From an uncultured Clostridia bacterium (GTDB lineage Bacteria; Bacillota; Clostridia; Christensenellales; Aristaeellaceae), in the NCBI GenBank assembly GCA_934643825.1, contig CAKUCW010000019.1:1-51730 (forward strand): 51,730 bases of DNA, read 5' to 3'. The notes under the pieces are model-generated. The model had not been told where the DNA came from. It did not search any database and was given only the letters and a program-made list of their open reading frames with translations. Below, piece after piece: positions 1 to 6,762 of the stretch. Both the position numbers and the translations under genes were made by a program. How positions within the stretch are numbered: position 1 is the first letter of the stretch; each line of letters starts with the position of its first letter.

Positions 1-1569
1 CAGCATCTTTGCGCTCTCGGACTTCGCTTTGTTGTAGCATTCGCGCTCGATAATCCCATGCTTTCTTTTCACCTGCGCGATGTATAGCGGCGTGACGTTC
101 AAGCCGGTCTGTTCCTTGACGTGCGTCTGTATCTCGCCGTAGGTCGCTTTGCTCTCGGCCTTGGTAACGGCGAGCTCGTCCGCGTCGATGCCAACCTTGA
201 CGATATCATCCGGATTTTGTTGGACCAATGACATAACAGTTTCCACCGCGCCCGTCCAGCAGAACATATCGACGCACTGAACCTTTTCGGCGGTGTAGCC
301 GCCTTCGGTGAGCAGCTTGGCGTCGCGGGCGAGCGTCGGGGCGCCGCAGGACACATAGACAACGCGCTTGGGCGCGGCGGCGATGATTGCTTCGAGGACG
401 GCGGGATCGCAGCCCTTGCGCGGCGGGTCGAGAACGATGACATCCGGGCGCAGACCGTCGGCAATGAGCCGGGGAAGAAGCTCTTCCGTTGCACCGACGC
501 GGAATTCAGCGTTTTTGATGTGGTTGCGCACGGCGTTTTCGTTCGCGTTTTGGATGGCTTCGGGAACGATTTCGATGCCGATGACCTTTTTTGCTTTCTG
601 TGCAAGCAGCAGAGAGATTGTGCCCGCGCCGCAGTAGGCGTCCACGACGGTTTCAGAGCCGGTCAGATTGGCGTATTCGAGTGCAAGCCCATAGAGCTTC
701 TCGGTCTGCGCGGGATTGACTTGGAAGAAGGAGAGCGGAGAAACCGAGAAGCGAAGTCCGCAGAGCGTGTCCTCCATCGTGTCCTTGCCCCAGAGGACGC
801 GGATATCCGTACCGAGAATGACATTCGTCCGGCGGGAATTGATGCTCAGGCAGATGCTGCAAAGACCGGGAACGGCGGCTTTGAGCAGCTCGATCAGCTG
901 GCTGGCTTTCGGAATATCTGCACGGGTGACGACAATGACGACCATCAGCTCGCCGTGCGTGGTCGAGCGGGTCATGATATGGCGGACGAGCCCGCGTCCG
1001 GTCAATTCGTCGTAAGCGGGAACGTTGTTCCGGCGCATCCACGCGAGAACGGCTTGCGTCGCCTTGGCGGAGTCCTCGCTCTGAATGGCGCATCCATTTT
1101 GGGGCAGGGGAACAAGGTCGTGGCTGCGCGGAGCAAAGAAGCCGCAGGCGGGTGCGCCGCCGACCTGCGCGACGGGATAAGCGCCTTTATTGCGATAGCC
1201 AAAGGGATGCGCCATGCCCAGCACGGGCGGCACTTCAATGGAAAGCCCGCCGACGCGCTCAAGCAGATCCTGAACCTGACGACGCTTGAAGGCGAGGGAG
1301 GTTTCATAGGTCATATGTTGGCAGACGCAGCCGCCGCAGCGCTTATAGATGGGGCAGAAAGGTTCGGCGCGATCCGGGCTTTTTTCGAGCAGCTCTTCGA
1401 TGCGCCCGAAGGCATAGCGCTTTTCGGGCTTGACGATGCGCACCCGTGCGCGTTCTCCGGGAAGCAGCCCGGGAACAAACACCGCGATGCCATCATGGCG
1501 GCAAACGCCCTGCGCATCCTGACCGAAGGATTCGCAGGTCATTTCATAGCATTGATTTTTGGCGAGCAT
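1..1569 (-). CDS. 23S rRNA (uracil-5-)-methyltransferase, RlmD/RlmCD (TrmA/RumA) type, 3' end cut by window edge
   Basis: The frame is open from the window edge to an ATG at 1569, which has AGGAG seven bases upstream; a second ATG at 1575 is too close to that site. The protein has an N-terminal TRAM-like beta-barrel, then the Fe-S cysteine cluster CPIYKRCGGC (about residues 70-80) with a further cysteine in NGCAIQ. A Rossmann methyltransferase core follows, with DAYCGAGTISLLL, DPPRKGCD and the catalytic-cysteine segment VVYVSCGAPTLARD. These are the hallmarks of m5U methyltransferases that act on 23S rRNA using S-adenosylmethionine. After the usual end of the family (ETVMSLV) the frame continues for at least 78 residues, including LYIAQVKRKHGIIERE. 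I recall this tail from many clostridial members; its role is unknown. The stop lies outside the window. The exact target uracil cannot be told from sequence. Confidence 0.93.
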   Translation of the reverse strand, partial: MLAKNQCYEMTCESFGQDAQGVCRHDGIAVFVPGLLPGERARVRIVKPEKRYAFGRIEELLEKSPDRAEPFCPIYKRCGGCVCQHMTYETSLAFKRRQVQDLLERVGGLSIEVPPVLGMAHPFGYRNKGAYPVAQVGGAPACGFFAPRSHDLVPLPQNGCAIQSEDSAKATQAVLAWMRRNNVPAYDELTGRGLVRHIMTRSTTHGELMVVIVVTRADIPKASQLIELLKAAVPGLCSICLSINSRRTNVILGTDIRVLWGKDTMEDTLCGLRFSVSPLSFFQVNPAQTEKLYGLALEYANLTGSETVVDAYCGAGTISLLLAQKAKKVIGIEIVPEAIQNANENAVRNHIKNAEFRVGATEELLPRLIADGLRPDVIVLDPPRKGCDPAVLEAIIAAAPKRVVYVSCGAPTLARDAKLLTEGGYTAEKVQCVDMFCWTGAVETVMSLVQQNPDDIVKVGIDADELAVTKAESKATYGEIQTHVKEQTGLNVTPLYIAQVKRKHGIIERECYNKAKSESAKML

Positions 1570-1626
1570 GGACATTCTCCTTTTTGACGATCAAGGGATG
1601 GGGAAGGTTTCAAACCAGACAAAACA

Positions 1627-1840
1627 GGGGCTGTCAGGCTTAAACCGAACATTTCAAGAAACAAATATCTAAGCATTTGCGGATATGGGGCCTTGCCCCA
1701 TCGCCCCACCAAAGGGCTTTCCGTTTTCGATTGTTTGTTTCTGCCACTGGCAGCAACAACCGAAAACCCCTTTGGAAACCTTCGGGCGCAAATACTTCGT
1801 TTTATTCTTGAAATATCGGTGTTGTTAGCTTGACAGCCCC
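1627..1840. repeat. 214-bp palindromic (MITE-like) intergenic element
   Basis: The stretch begins GGGGCTGTCA and ends with the exact reverse complement TGACAGCCCC. The arms keep matching inwards: ACATTTCAAGAA on the left against GATATTTCAAGAAT on the reversed right arm, then GCATTTGCG against GTATTTGCG, CCAAAGGG against CCAAAGGGG, and TTTTCG on both. The centre is a perfect CTGCCACTGGCAG dyad near 1741-1753. It lies between two minus-strand genes, and an RNA of either strand would fold into one long hairpin. No coding frame is supported. It could be a non-autonomous mobile element or a genome-wide repeat; no clear target-site duplication is visible. Confidence 0.7.
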
Positions 1841-1854
1841 ATTTTCATGAGCTA

Positions 1855-2904
1855 TTACAGCGTGTTGATCATGTTATAGAGCGAGAGATTGAATTCGCGC
1901 TTCTGCTGGAGCGCCATCTCGATGGGCATGTAGTAAACGCGTCCATCCTTGATGCCGATGACCTGGTTGCCGATGCCGTTGCGCAGCAGGTTGACTGCCA
2001 GGTTGCCCGCTTCAAACGCGAACCAGCTGTCGTAGGCGGACGGCGTACGTCCGCGCTGCGTGTAGCCCAGAACGGTCGGACGCGCTTCGCACTTGCACTT
2101 ATACTTGAGCAGCAGGGCGAGCATCTCGGTGGAGATCTTCTCATCCTCGTGAATGTTCTTCGCGCCGCACTCGATCAGGAAGCGCTGCCAGTCGCAGGGC
2201 TGCATGGAGTCCCATGCGCCTTCGGCGACGACGACCGTCGCACGCGGGTTGCCCATGTCGATCAGGCGGGAAAGACGGTCGGCGGCTTCCTGAACAGACC
2301 ACGACACTTCCGGAACAAGGCAGATTTCCGCACCGGAACCGGCGGCAGCCTTCAGCGCGATATCGCCGCAGTGGCGACCCATGACCTCGACGACGCCGGG
2401 GCGGTCGTGAGAGCGGCTGGTTGCGCGGATGGAGCGGATATCGTCGATGCAGGAATTGACGGCGGTATCATAGCCGAGCGTCATTTCGGTATAGGCAAGG
2501 TCGTTATCGATGGTGCCGGGGATGCCGACGCAGGGAATGCCCAGCTCGCAAAGACCCATTGCGCCGTGATATGAGCCGTCGCCGCCGATGACGACGATGC
2601 CCTCAATGCCCATTTCGCGGACATTGTTGGCGGCATGCACACGCATTTCCGGACGAAGGAAGTCCAGGCAGCGTGCCGTGCGCAGATAAGTACCCGGCTG
2701 GTCGGCGATGTCCAGGATGGTATCCAGATCCAGCTCGACCATGTCGTCCTCAATATGATGGCTCTTGCAGAGCGTGCCGTTATAGCCGCGCTTGATACCA
2801 ATCAGGGACATGCCATAGTAACGGGCAGACTTCGCCACCGCCATGACGGCGGCGTTCATTCCCGGGGAGTCTCCGCCGGAAGTCAAAACACCAATACGAC
2901 GCAT
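1855..2904 (-). CDS. pfkA: ATP-dependent 6-phosphofructokinase
   Basis: It phosphorylates fructose 6-phosphate to fructose 1,6-bisphosphate in cytoplasmic glycolysis. The N-terminus RRIGVLTSGGDSPGMNA is the standard start of the family; GGDGSYHGA is the ATP-site motif (the GGDGS form marks ATP rather than pyrophosphate users); PGTIDND carries the catalytic aspartate; MGRHCGDIAL binds substrate. Length, about 349 residues, is normal or slightly long. I chose the ATG at 2904 because it gives the usual N-terminus; a TTG at 2910 lies closer to the GGAGG (2916-2920) and is possible. The gene is divergent to rpmH and has its own sigma-A-type promoter at 3001-3030. The leader contains a perfect 16-base palindrome (2966-2981) that could be an operator or hairpin. 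Confidence 0.96.
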   Translation of the reverse strand: MRRIGVLTSGGDSPGMNAAVMAVAKSARYYGMSLIGIKRGYNGTLCKSHHIEDDMVELDLDTILDIADQPGTYLRTARCLDFLRPEMRVHAANNVREMGIEGIVVIGGDGSYHGAMGLCELGIPCVGIPGTIDNDLAYTEMTLGYDTAVNSCIDDIRSIRATSRSHDRPGVVEVMGRHCGDIALKAAAGSGAEICLVPEVSWSVQEAADRLSRLIDMGNPRATVVVAEGAWDSMQPCDWQRFLIECGAKNIHEDEKISTEMLALLLKYKCKCEARPTVLGYTQRGRTPSAYDSWFAFEAGNLAVNLLRNGIGNQVIGIKDGRVYYMPIEMALQQKREFNLSLYNMINTL

Positions 2905-3000
2905 AATCAAATACGCCTCCTTTATAAGATGGAAAACGCGCGGATGCGCGGAACATCATCAGGCATTATCTCCGAGGAGATAAAACCCCAATTTGCCTTT

Positions 3001-3030
3001 ATTATACGCTGACAGGGGGCGTGAAGTCAA
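3001..3030 (-). promoter_or_regulatory. pfkA promoter (sigma-A type)
   Basis: On the minus strand, TTGACT (3030-3025) is followed by an 18-base spacer and TATAAT (3006-3001), about 95 bases upstream of the pfkA ATG. Confidence 0.75.
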
Positions 3031-3225
3031 GACGGGGGAAAACGCGAAATAAAACTTTGAAGAAAAATAAACAAACCCTGATCCGAACGGCGGCACAGCC
3101 GAATCGGAACGCGGGGAAAGAAGGAATGAGAGGCGCGGCGAACCGCCTTTTCTCCCGTTTGGCGGCAAATGGAGCATTTTTCGCGGAGAAATATGGGAAT
3201 ATCCGCTTTTCACAGGAAATTCTAC

Positions 3226-3255
3226 TTGACTTCACGGCGGCGGGTGAAGTATACT
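3226..3255 (+). promoter_or_regulatory. rpmH-rnpA-yidD-yidC-jag promoter (sigma-A type)
   Basis: TTGACT (3226-3231), 18-base spacer, TATACT (3250-3255); an overlapping TATAAT sits at 3255-3260. The first bases, TTGACTTCACG, are identical to the -35 region of the divergent pfkA promoter. The leader to rpmH is about 80 bases. Confidence 0.7.
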
Positions 3256-3345
3256 ATAATCGCTTTCGCATGGAACAACGTGCCGCCTGCCGCGGCGCGA
3301 TTCTACATTTGTTCAAATTCGTTATTACGATAGGAGTGTGTAACA

Positions 3346-3501
3346 ATGGCATCGTCTGTCAGAACTTATCAGCCCAAGAAGCGCCAGCGCGCAAAGGTGC
3401 ATGGCTTCCGTTCCCGTATGTCCACCAAGAACGGCCGTAAGGTTCTCGCCCGCCGCCGTGCTCGCGGTCGTGCGAAGCTGACCGTTTCCAATCCCGTCTG
3501 A
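3346..3501 (+). CDS. rpmH: 50S ribosomal protein L34
   Basis: A 51-residue basic protein beginning MASSVRTYQPKKRQRAK and continuing HGFRSRMSTKNGRKVLARRR, the unmistakable L34 pattern (YQPKKRxRxxxHGFRxRMxTxxGRxVLxRRRxxGR). It is a structural protein of the large ribosomal subunit. The start is fixed by family alignment and by AGGAG at 3332-3336, nine bases upstream of the ATG. The N-terminal MASSVR extension is slightly longer than the minimal L34. It is the first gene of the block with rnpA, yidD, yidC and jag, and a terminator-like hairpin separates it from rnpA, as expected for a highly expressed ribosomal protein gene. Confidence 0.97.
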   Translation: MASSVRTYQPKKRQRAKVHGFRSRMSTKNGRKVLARRRARGRAKLTVSNPV

Positions 3502-3578
3502 TTCTCGTAACTGACAATCAGCGTCCGCCTATCGGCGGCACCCGTTTTTCCCCTGCGCATTGCGCGGGAAAGGCGTTC

Positions 3579-3614
3579 GGTCCGGCCCGGCAAAGACCGG
3601 GAGCGGACCTTTTT
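3579..3614 (+). terminator. Hairpin plus T-run between rpmH and rnpA
   Basis: GGTCCGGCCCGG, a short loop, then CCGGGAGCGGACC followed by TTTTT. It probably attenuates transcription after rpmH so that rnpA is made at a lower level. Two weaker hairpins precede it (CCGCC/GGCGG near 3524-3540 and CCCCTGCGC/GCGCGGG near 3550-3570). Confidence 0.7.
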
Positions 3615-3710
3615 CTTTCATAGACCGTTTTTTGCCGCGCTGCTTCTGCGGGCGGGGCAAAGGCAGGCTCAGCCGTGCGCGGTCGATCCCAACAGGGGAG
3701 CGTTGTTAAT

Positions 3711-4085
3711 TTGCAAAGAACTTACAGTCTGAAAAAGAACGCGCAATTCAAATATGTATATCGCCGCGGCACTTCCTCCGGAGCTAAAGAGATGGTCTTG
3801 CTCTATGTCCGCTCGCAGACGCTCAAGGTGGGCTTCTCGGTCGGCAAAAAGCTTGGCTGTGCCGTGCAGCGCAACCGCATCAAACGCCGTCTCCGTGCGG
3901 CATGCGTGCCGATGCTGCCGAGGATGAAGCCGGGGCTGTACATCTTTATTGCCCGTCAACCCGCTGCCGATGCGGAGTTTGACAAGCTCTGCCGTTCCAT
4001 GCAGTATCTGCTGCGCAAGCAGAACCTTCTTCTGCCCGAGCCGAAAGCGCCTCGGGCTGCGCCGAAAGCGGGGGAAAATCCGTGA
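3711..4085 (+). CDS. rnpA: Ribonuclease P protein component
   Basis: The protein subunit of RNase P, which helps the catalytic RNA trim 5' leaders from pre-tRNAs. The start is a TTG at 3711 (LQRTYSLKKN, the usual MxRxxSLKKN start), with AGGGGAG ten bases upstream; an upstream in-frame GTG at 3675 gives a non-conserved extension. The RNA-binding signature CAVQRNRIKRRLRAA is present at about residues 52-66, after FSVGKKLG. The C-terminus has an extra Pro/Ala/Lys-rich tail (PEPKAPRAAPKAGENP) beyond the typical ~115 residues. Its stop overlaps the yidD GTG start by four bases (GTGA), so the two are translationally coupled. Confidence 0.96.
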   Translation: MQRTYSLKKNAQFKYVYRRGTSSGAKEMVLLYVRSQTLKVGFSVGKKLGCAVQRNRIKRRLRAACVPMLPRMKPGLYIFIARQPAADAEFDKLCRSMQYLLRKQNLLLPEPKAPRAAPKAGENP

Positions 4086-4399
4086 TCAAACGGCTGCTGC
4101 TGCTGCTCATCCGCTTTTACAGGCGGTTTCTGAGCCCGATGCATGCGCCGTGCTGCCCGTTTACGCCGACCTGTTCCACCTACGCGATGAAGGCAATCGA
4201 GGAACACGGTGCGCTTAAGGGCGGTTATCTTGCTGTGCGGCGGCTTCTGCGCTGCCAGCCCTTTTATAAGGGGAGCTTTTACGATCCCGTTCCGCCCAGG
4301 CGGGCAGGAAGGGGAAAACCGAAATCACCGGACAAAAAAGTCGTTTATCCCGTTTCCCGGGAGCCTCGTCCGAGGCAGGACATATCGACCAAAAGCTAA
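4082..4399 (+). CDS. yidD: Membrane protein insertion efficiency factor YidD
   Basis: A small membrane-associated protein that aids YidC-dependent insertion. The GTG start at 4082 overlaps rnpA. The family motifs are clear: an N-terminal hydrophobic/basic stretch (MIKRLLLLLIRFYRRFLSP), CPFTPTCSTYAMKAIEEHG with paired cysteines, and RCQPFYKGSFYDPVP. The core is about 70 residues; the last 30 (RRAGRGKPKS onward) form a basic hydrophilic tail that is longer than usual. It lies between rnpA and yidC, its standard place. Confidence 0.95.
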   Translation: MIKRLLLLLIRFYRRFLSPMHAPCCPFTPTCSTYAMKAIEEHGALKGGYLAVRRLLRCQPFYKGSFYDPVPPRRAGRGKPKSPDKKVVYPVSREPRPRQDISTKS

Positions 4400-4429
4400 T
4401 TTTCTTGATGCAAGGAGGACGTTCCGTCC

Positions 4430-5428
4430 ATGAGTTTCCTCAATTCGCTGCTGCTGACGCTCATTAAGGCGCTGCATTCGATCATCAACAACTATGCGCT
4501 GACGATCATCGTCTTTACCATTCTCATCAAGCTGGTGGTGATGCCGCTCAACCTGAAGAGCCGCCGTTCCACCATGCGCATGTCCAGCCTCGCCCCCAAG
4601 CAGAAGGCTCTGCAGGAGAAATACAAGGACGATCAGGAAAAACTCAACCAGAAGCTTCAGGAGCTTTACCGCAAGGAAGGCGTCAACCCGATGGGTTCCT
4701 GCCTGCCGATGCTGATTTCCACGGTCATCCTGTTTGCGATGTTCTACGCGCTGCGCACCTTCGCGAACGAGCAGCTGGTTTCCCAGTTCCTGACTTTCTA
4801 CCATAACCCGGAGATCGACCCGCACACGCTCGTCGAGCCGTTCCTGTGGATTAAGAACCTCTGGATGCCGGACAGCCCGTTTGCGACCTTCATGCCGGAC
4901 GTGCAGTCCCTGCGCATGGTTGATTTCAAGGTCTGGAACGATGTGAGCGCCAAGCTCGTCGCCGCTGGCACCATTCCGGAAGCTCTCAATTTTGCCAACG
5001 CCAATGACCTGACGAACTACATCACGCAGGTCGTCACCCCGTTTGTCAGCTCCGCGGCTTATGCGCCGTATATCGCGCCGATTGCGGGTCTGGGCAACCT
5101 GAACATCATGGGCATCATCCGCTTCTCCATCTATCAGGAGGGCAACGGCTGGTTCCTGCTGCCGATCCTCTCCGTCGTGTCTCAGATTTTCATGCAGAAG
5201 CTGACCATGAAGAACACCCAGATGGATCCGTCTCAGGAGAGCAGCCAGAAGATGATGATTTACGTCATGACCTTCATGTCCCTCTACTTCTGCGCCAGCT
5301 ACAACTCCGCGTTCGCGCTGTATTGGGTCGTTTCCAATATCTACGCGATCATCGAGCAGATTGGCTTTACCAAGTACTTTGAGCAGCAGGATCGCAAGGC
5401 GTCCAAGGCTGAGGAGGTTGGCATCTGA
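4430..5428 (+). CDS. yidC: Membrane protein insertase YidC/Oxa1 (SpoIIIJ type)
   Basis: It inserts and folds inner-membrane proteins, alone or with Sec. The 332-residue protein has the Oxa1 core: a first membrane segment YALTIIVFTILIKLVVMPLN, the charged hairpin KSRRSTMRMSSLAPKQKALQ with KYKDDQEKLNQKLQELYRKEG, then NPMGSCLPMLIST and later segments near residues 225-250 and 275-310. There is no signal peptide or lipobox at the N-terminus, unlike the lipoprotein forms in Bacillus. A region of about 70 residues between the second and third core segments (FANANDLTNYITQVVTPFV) is longer than usual. AGGAGG lies at 4412-4417. The stop TGATG overlaps the jag start by one base. Confidence 0.95.
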   Translation: MSFLNSLLLTLIKALHSIINNYALTIIVFTILIKLVVMPLNLKSRRSTMRMSSLAPKQKALQEKYKDDQEKLNQKLQELYRKEGVNPMGSCLPMLISTVILFAMFYALRTFANEQLVSQFLTFYHNPEIDPHTLVEPFLWIKNLWMPDSPFATFMPDVQSLRMVDFKVWNDVSAKLVAAGTIPEALNFANANDLTNYITQVVTPFVSSAAYAPYIAPIAGLGNLNIMGIIRFSIYQEGNGWFLLPILSVVSQIFMQKLTMKNTQMDPSQESSQKMMIYVMTFMSLYFCASYNSAFALYWVVSNIYAIIEQIGFTKYFEQQDRKASKAEEVGI

Positions 5429-6696
5429 TGAAGATTCAGGAATTCACCGGCAAAACCACCCAGGAAGCAATTGACAACGGTCTGGCTGAACTGGGCGTAA
5501 CGATTGCCGATGTCCATGTGGATGTGCTTCAGGAGGGCGCAAAGGGCTTGTTTGGTCTGTTTGGCAGCAAGCCCGCCCGCGTCCGTCTGACCATCATGGA
5601 GGAGGAGCGCGAGGACGATCACGGCTTGAGCGACCTCATCGGCAGCCTGAGCCTGAACGATCAGGCGAAGAAGAAGCCGCAGCCCAAGCCTGCCGTGAAG
5701 GCTGAGCCGGCTAAGCCCACTGTCAAGCCCGAGGCGCCGAAGGCGGCGCCCAAAGCGGAAGCGGTCAAGCCCGCGCCGAAGGCTGAAACGGTGAAGGCGG
5801 AGGCACCGAAAGCCGAGCCGAAGCCGGTTGTGAAGACCGAGGCGCCGAAGGCGGAAGCCGAGCAGGCAGAGAAGCCGGAAGCGCCGAAGCCCGCCCGCGA
5901 GCCGAAGGAAAGAAAGCCGCGCCCGCCGCGTACGCCCAAGGAAAAGACCGACGTGCAGCCGGAGGAGAAGCGCGATTATGCGCCGATGGTTCCTGCTGAA
6001 ACGTTTGCGCCGACCGAACCGCCCGTCATCTTCGGAGAAGATACGCCTGCGGGACGCGCACAGAAATTCCTCATGGATGTCACCGACCGCATGGGCGTGA
6101 AGGTGGATGTCTATGTAAACGACAGCGAGCCGGACAGCCTGTCGATTCACATGATCGGCGATACGCTGGGCATCCTCATCGGACGCCGCGGCGAAACGCT
6201 CGATGCGCTGCAGTATCTGACGAGCCTGCAGGTGAATAAGGGGCGCGAAGGCTATATCCGCGTGACGCTGGATACCGAAAACTATCGCGCCAAGCGAGAG
6301 GACAGCCTGCGCCGCCTGGCTCAGCGCATGGCGAACCGCGCCGTCAAAACCGGACGCAAGGTTGTGCTTGAGCCGATGAATCCGTATGAGCGCCGCGTGC
6401 TGCACACCGCGCTGCAGAATCATCCGTCCGTAACGACCCATTCCGAGGGAGAAGAGCCGAATCGCCGCGTGGTGATCATGCTCAAGAACCAGCCGGAACG
6501 CGCCGACAGACAGGATAAGCAGGATAAGCCGCAGGGCGACAAGCCCCGCCGCAGCCGCAGCCGTCGCCGCGGACCGCGCAAGCCGGCTCAGAATGCCGCG
6601 CAGACCGCGCCGCAGACGGACGGACAGAATGCGCCGGAACTCGTTATAACGCCGGAAAGCCCGGCTCCCGTTGATACGCTGGGCGTGGAGGAGTAA
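5428..6696 (+). CDS. jag: RNA-binding protein Jag/KhpB (Jag-N, KH, R3H)
   Basis: An RNA-binding protein that in Firmicutes partners with KhpA and affects cell elongation and division. Domains: Jag-N at residues 1-55 (IQEFTGKTTQEAIDNGLAEL, KGLFGLFGSKPARVRL); a Lys/Ala/Pro/Glu-rich linker of about 120 residues made of repeats such as KAEAPKAEPKP; a KH domain with the GRRG loop in ILIGRRGETLDALQYL; and an R3H domain NPYERRVLHTALQNHP. The tail is rich in Arg, Pro and Gln (RRSRSRRRGPRKPAQ) and ends acidic. At 422 residues it is about twice the size of many homologues because of the linker and tail. The genes that often follow (mnmE, mnmG, rsmG) are not here. Confidence 0.94.
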   Translation: MKIQEFTGKTTQEAIDNGLAELGVTIADVHVDVLQEGAKGLFGLFGSKPARVRLTIMEEEREDDHGLSDLIGSLSLNDQAKKKPQPKPAVKAEPAKPTVKPEAPKAAPKAEAVKPAPKAETVKAEAPKAEPKPVVKTEAPKAEAEQAEKPEAPKPAREPKERKPRPPRTPKEKTDVQPEEKRDYAPMVPAETFAPTEPPVIFGEDTPAGRAQKFLMDVTDRMGVKVDVYVNDSEPDSLSIHMIGDTLGILIGRRGETLDALQYLTSLQVNKGREGYIRVTLDTENYRAKREDSLRRLAQRMANRAVKTGRKVVLEPMNPYERRVLHTALQNHPSVTTHSEGEEPNRRVVIMLKNQPERADRQDKQDKPQGDKPRRSRSRRRGPRKPAQNAAQTAPQTDGQNAPELVITPESPAPVDTLGVEE

Positions 6697-6762
6697 TCCT
6701 CCCGCCCTTTCTTTTTTAAAAGACGGGGAACCGGCTTTGCCCGCGATTGAAGGGGTGAAGTT

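Larger units (their letters stand above)
2905..3345. other. Divergent intergenic region pfkA / rpmH (no oriC seen)
   Basis: This 441-bp gap holds two divergent promoters (annotated separately), the pfkA leader with a palindrome TATCTCCGAGGAGATA at 2966-2981, and the rpmH leader. In many Firmicutes the gap upstream of rpmH holds oriC and dnaA. Here I see no copies of TTATCCACA or close variants in a cluster and no AT-rich unwinding stretch, and the divergent gene is pfkA. Short open frames across it look like chance. Confidence 0.6.

Noticed and set aside
520..1587. Plus-strand frame of 355 codons
   Set aside because: Antisense to the rRNA methyltransferase, whose motifs are complete on the minus strand.
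2905..3345. Possible chromosome origin next to rpmH
   Set aside because: No DnaA-box cluster or AT-rich unwinding region and no dnaA gene; only weak matches such as TTTTCACAG.
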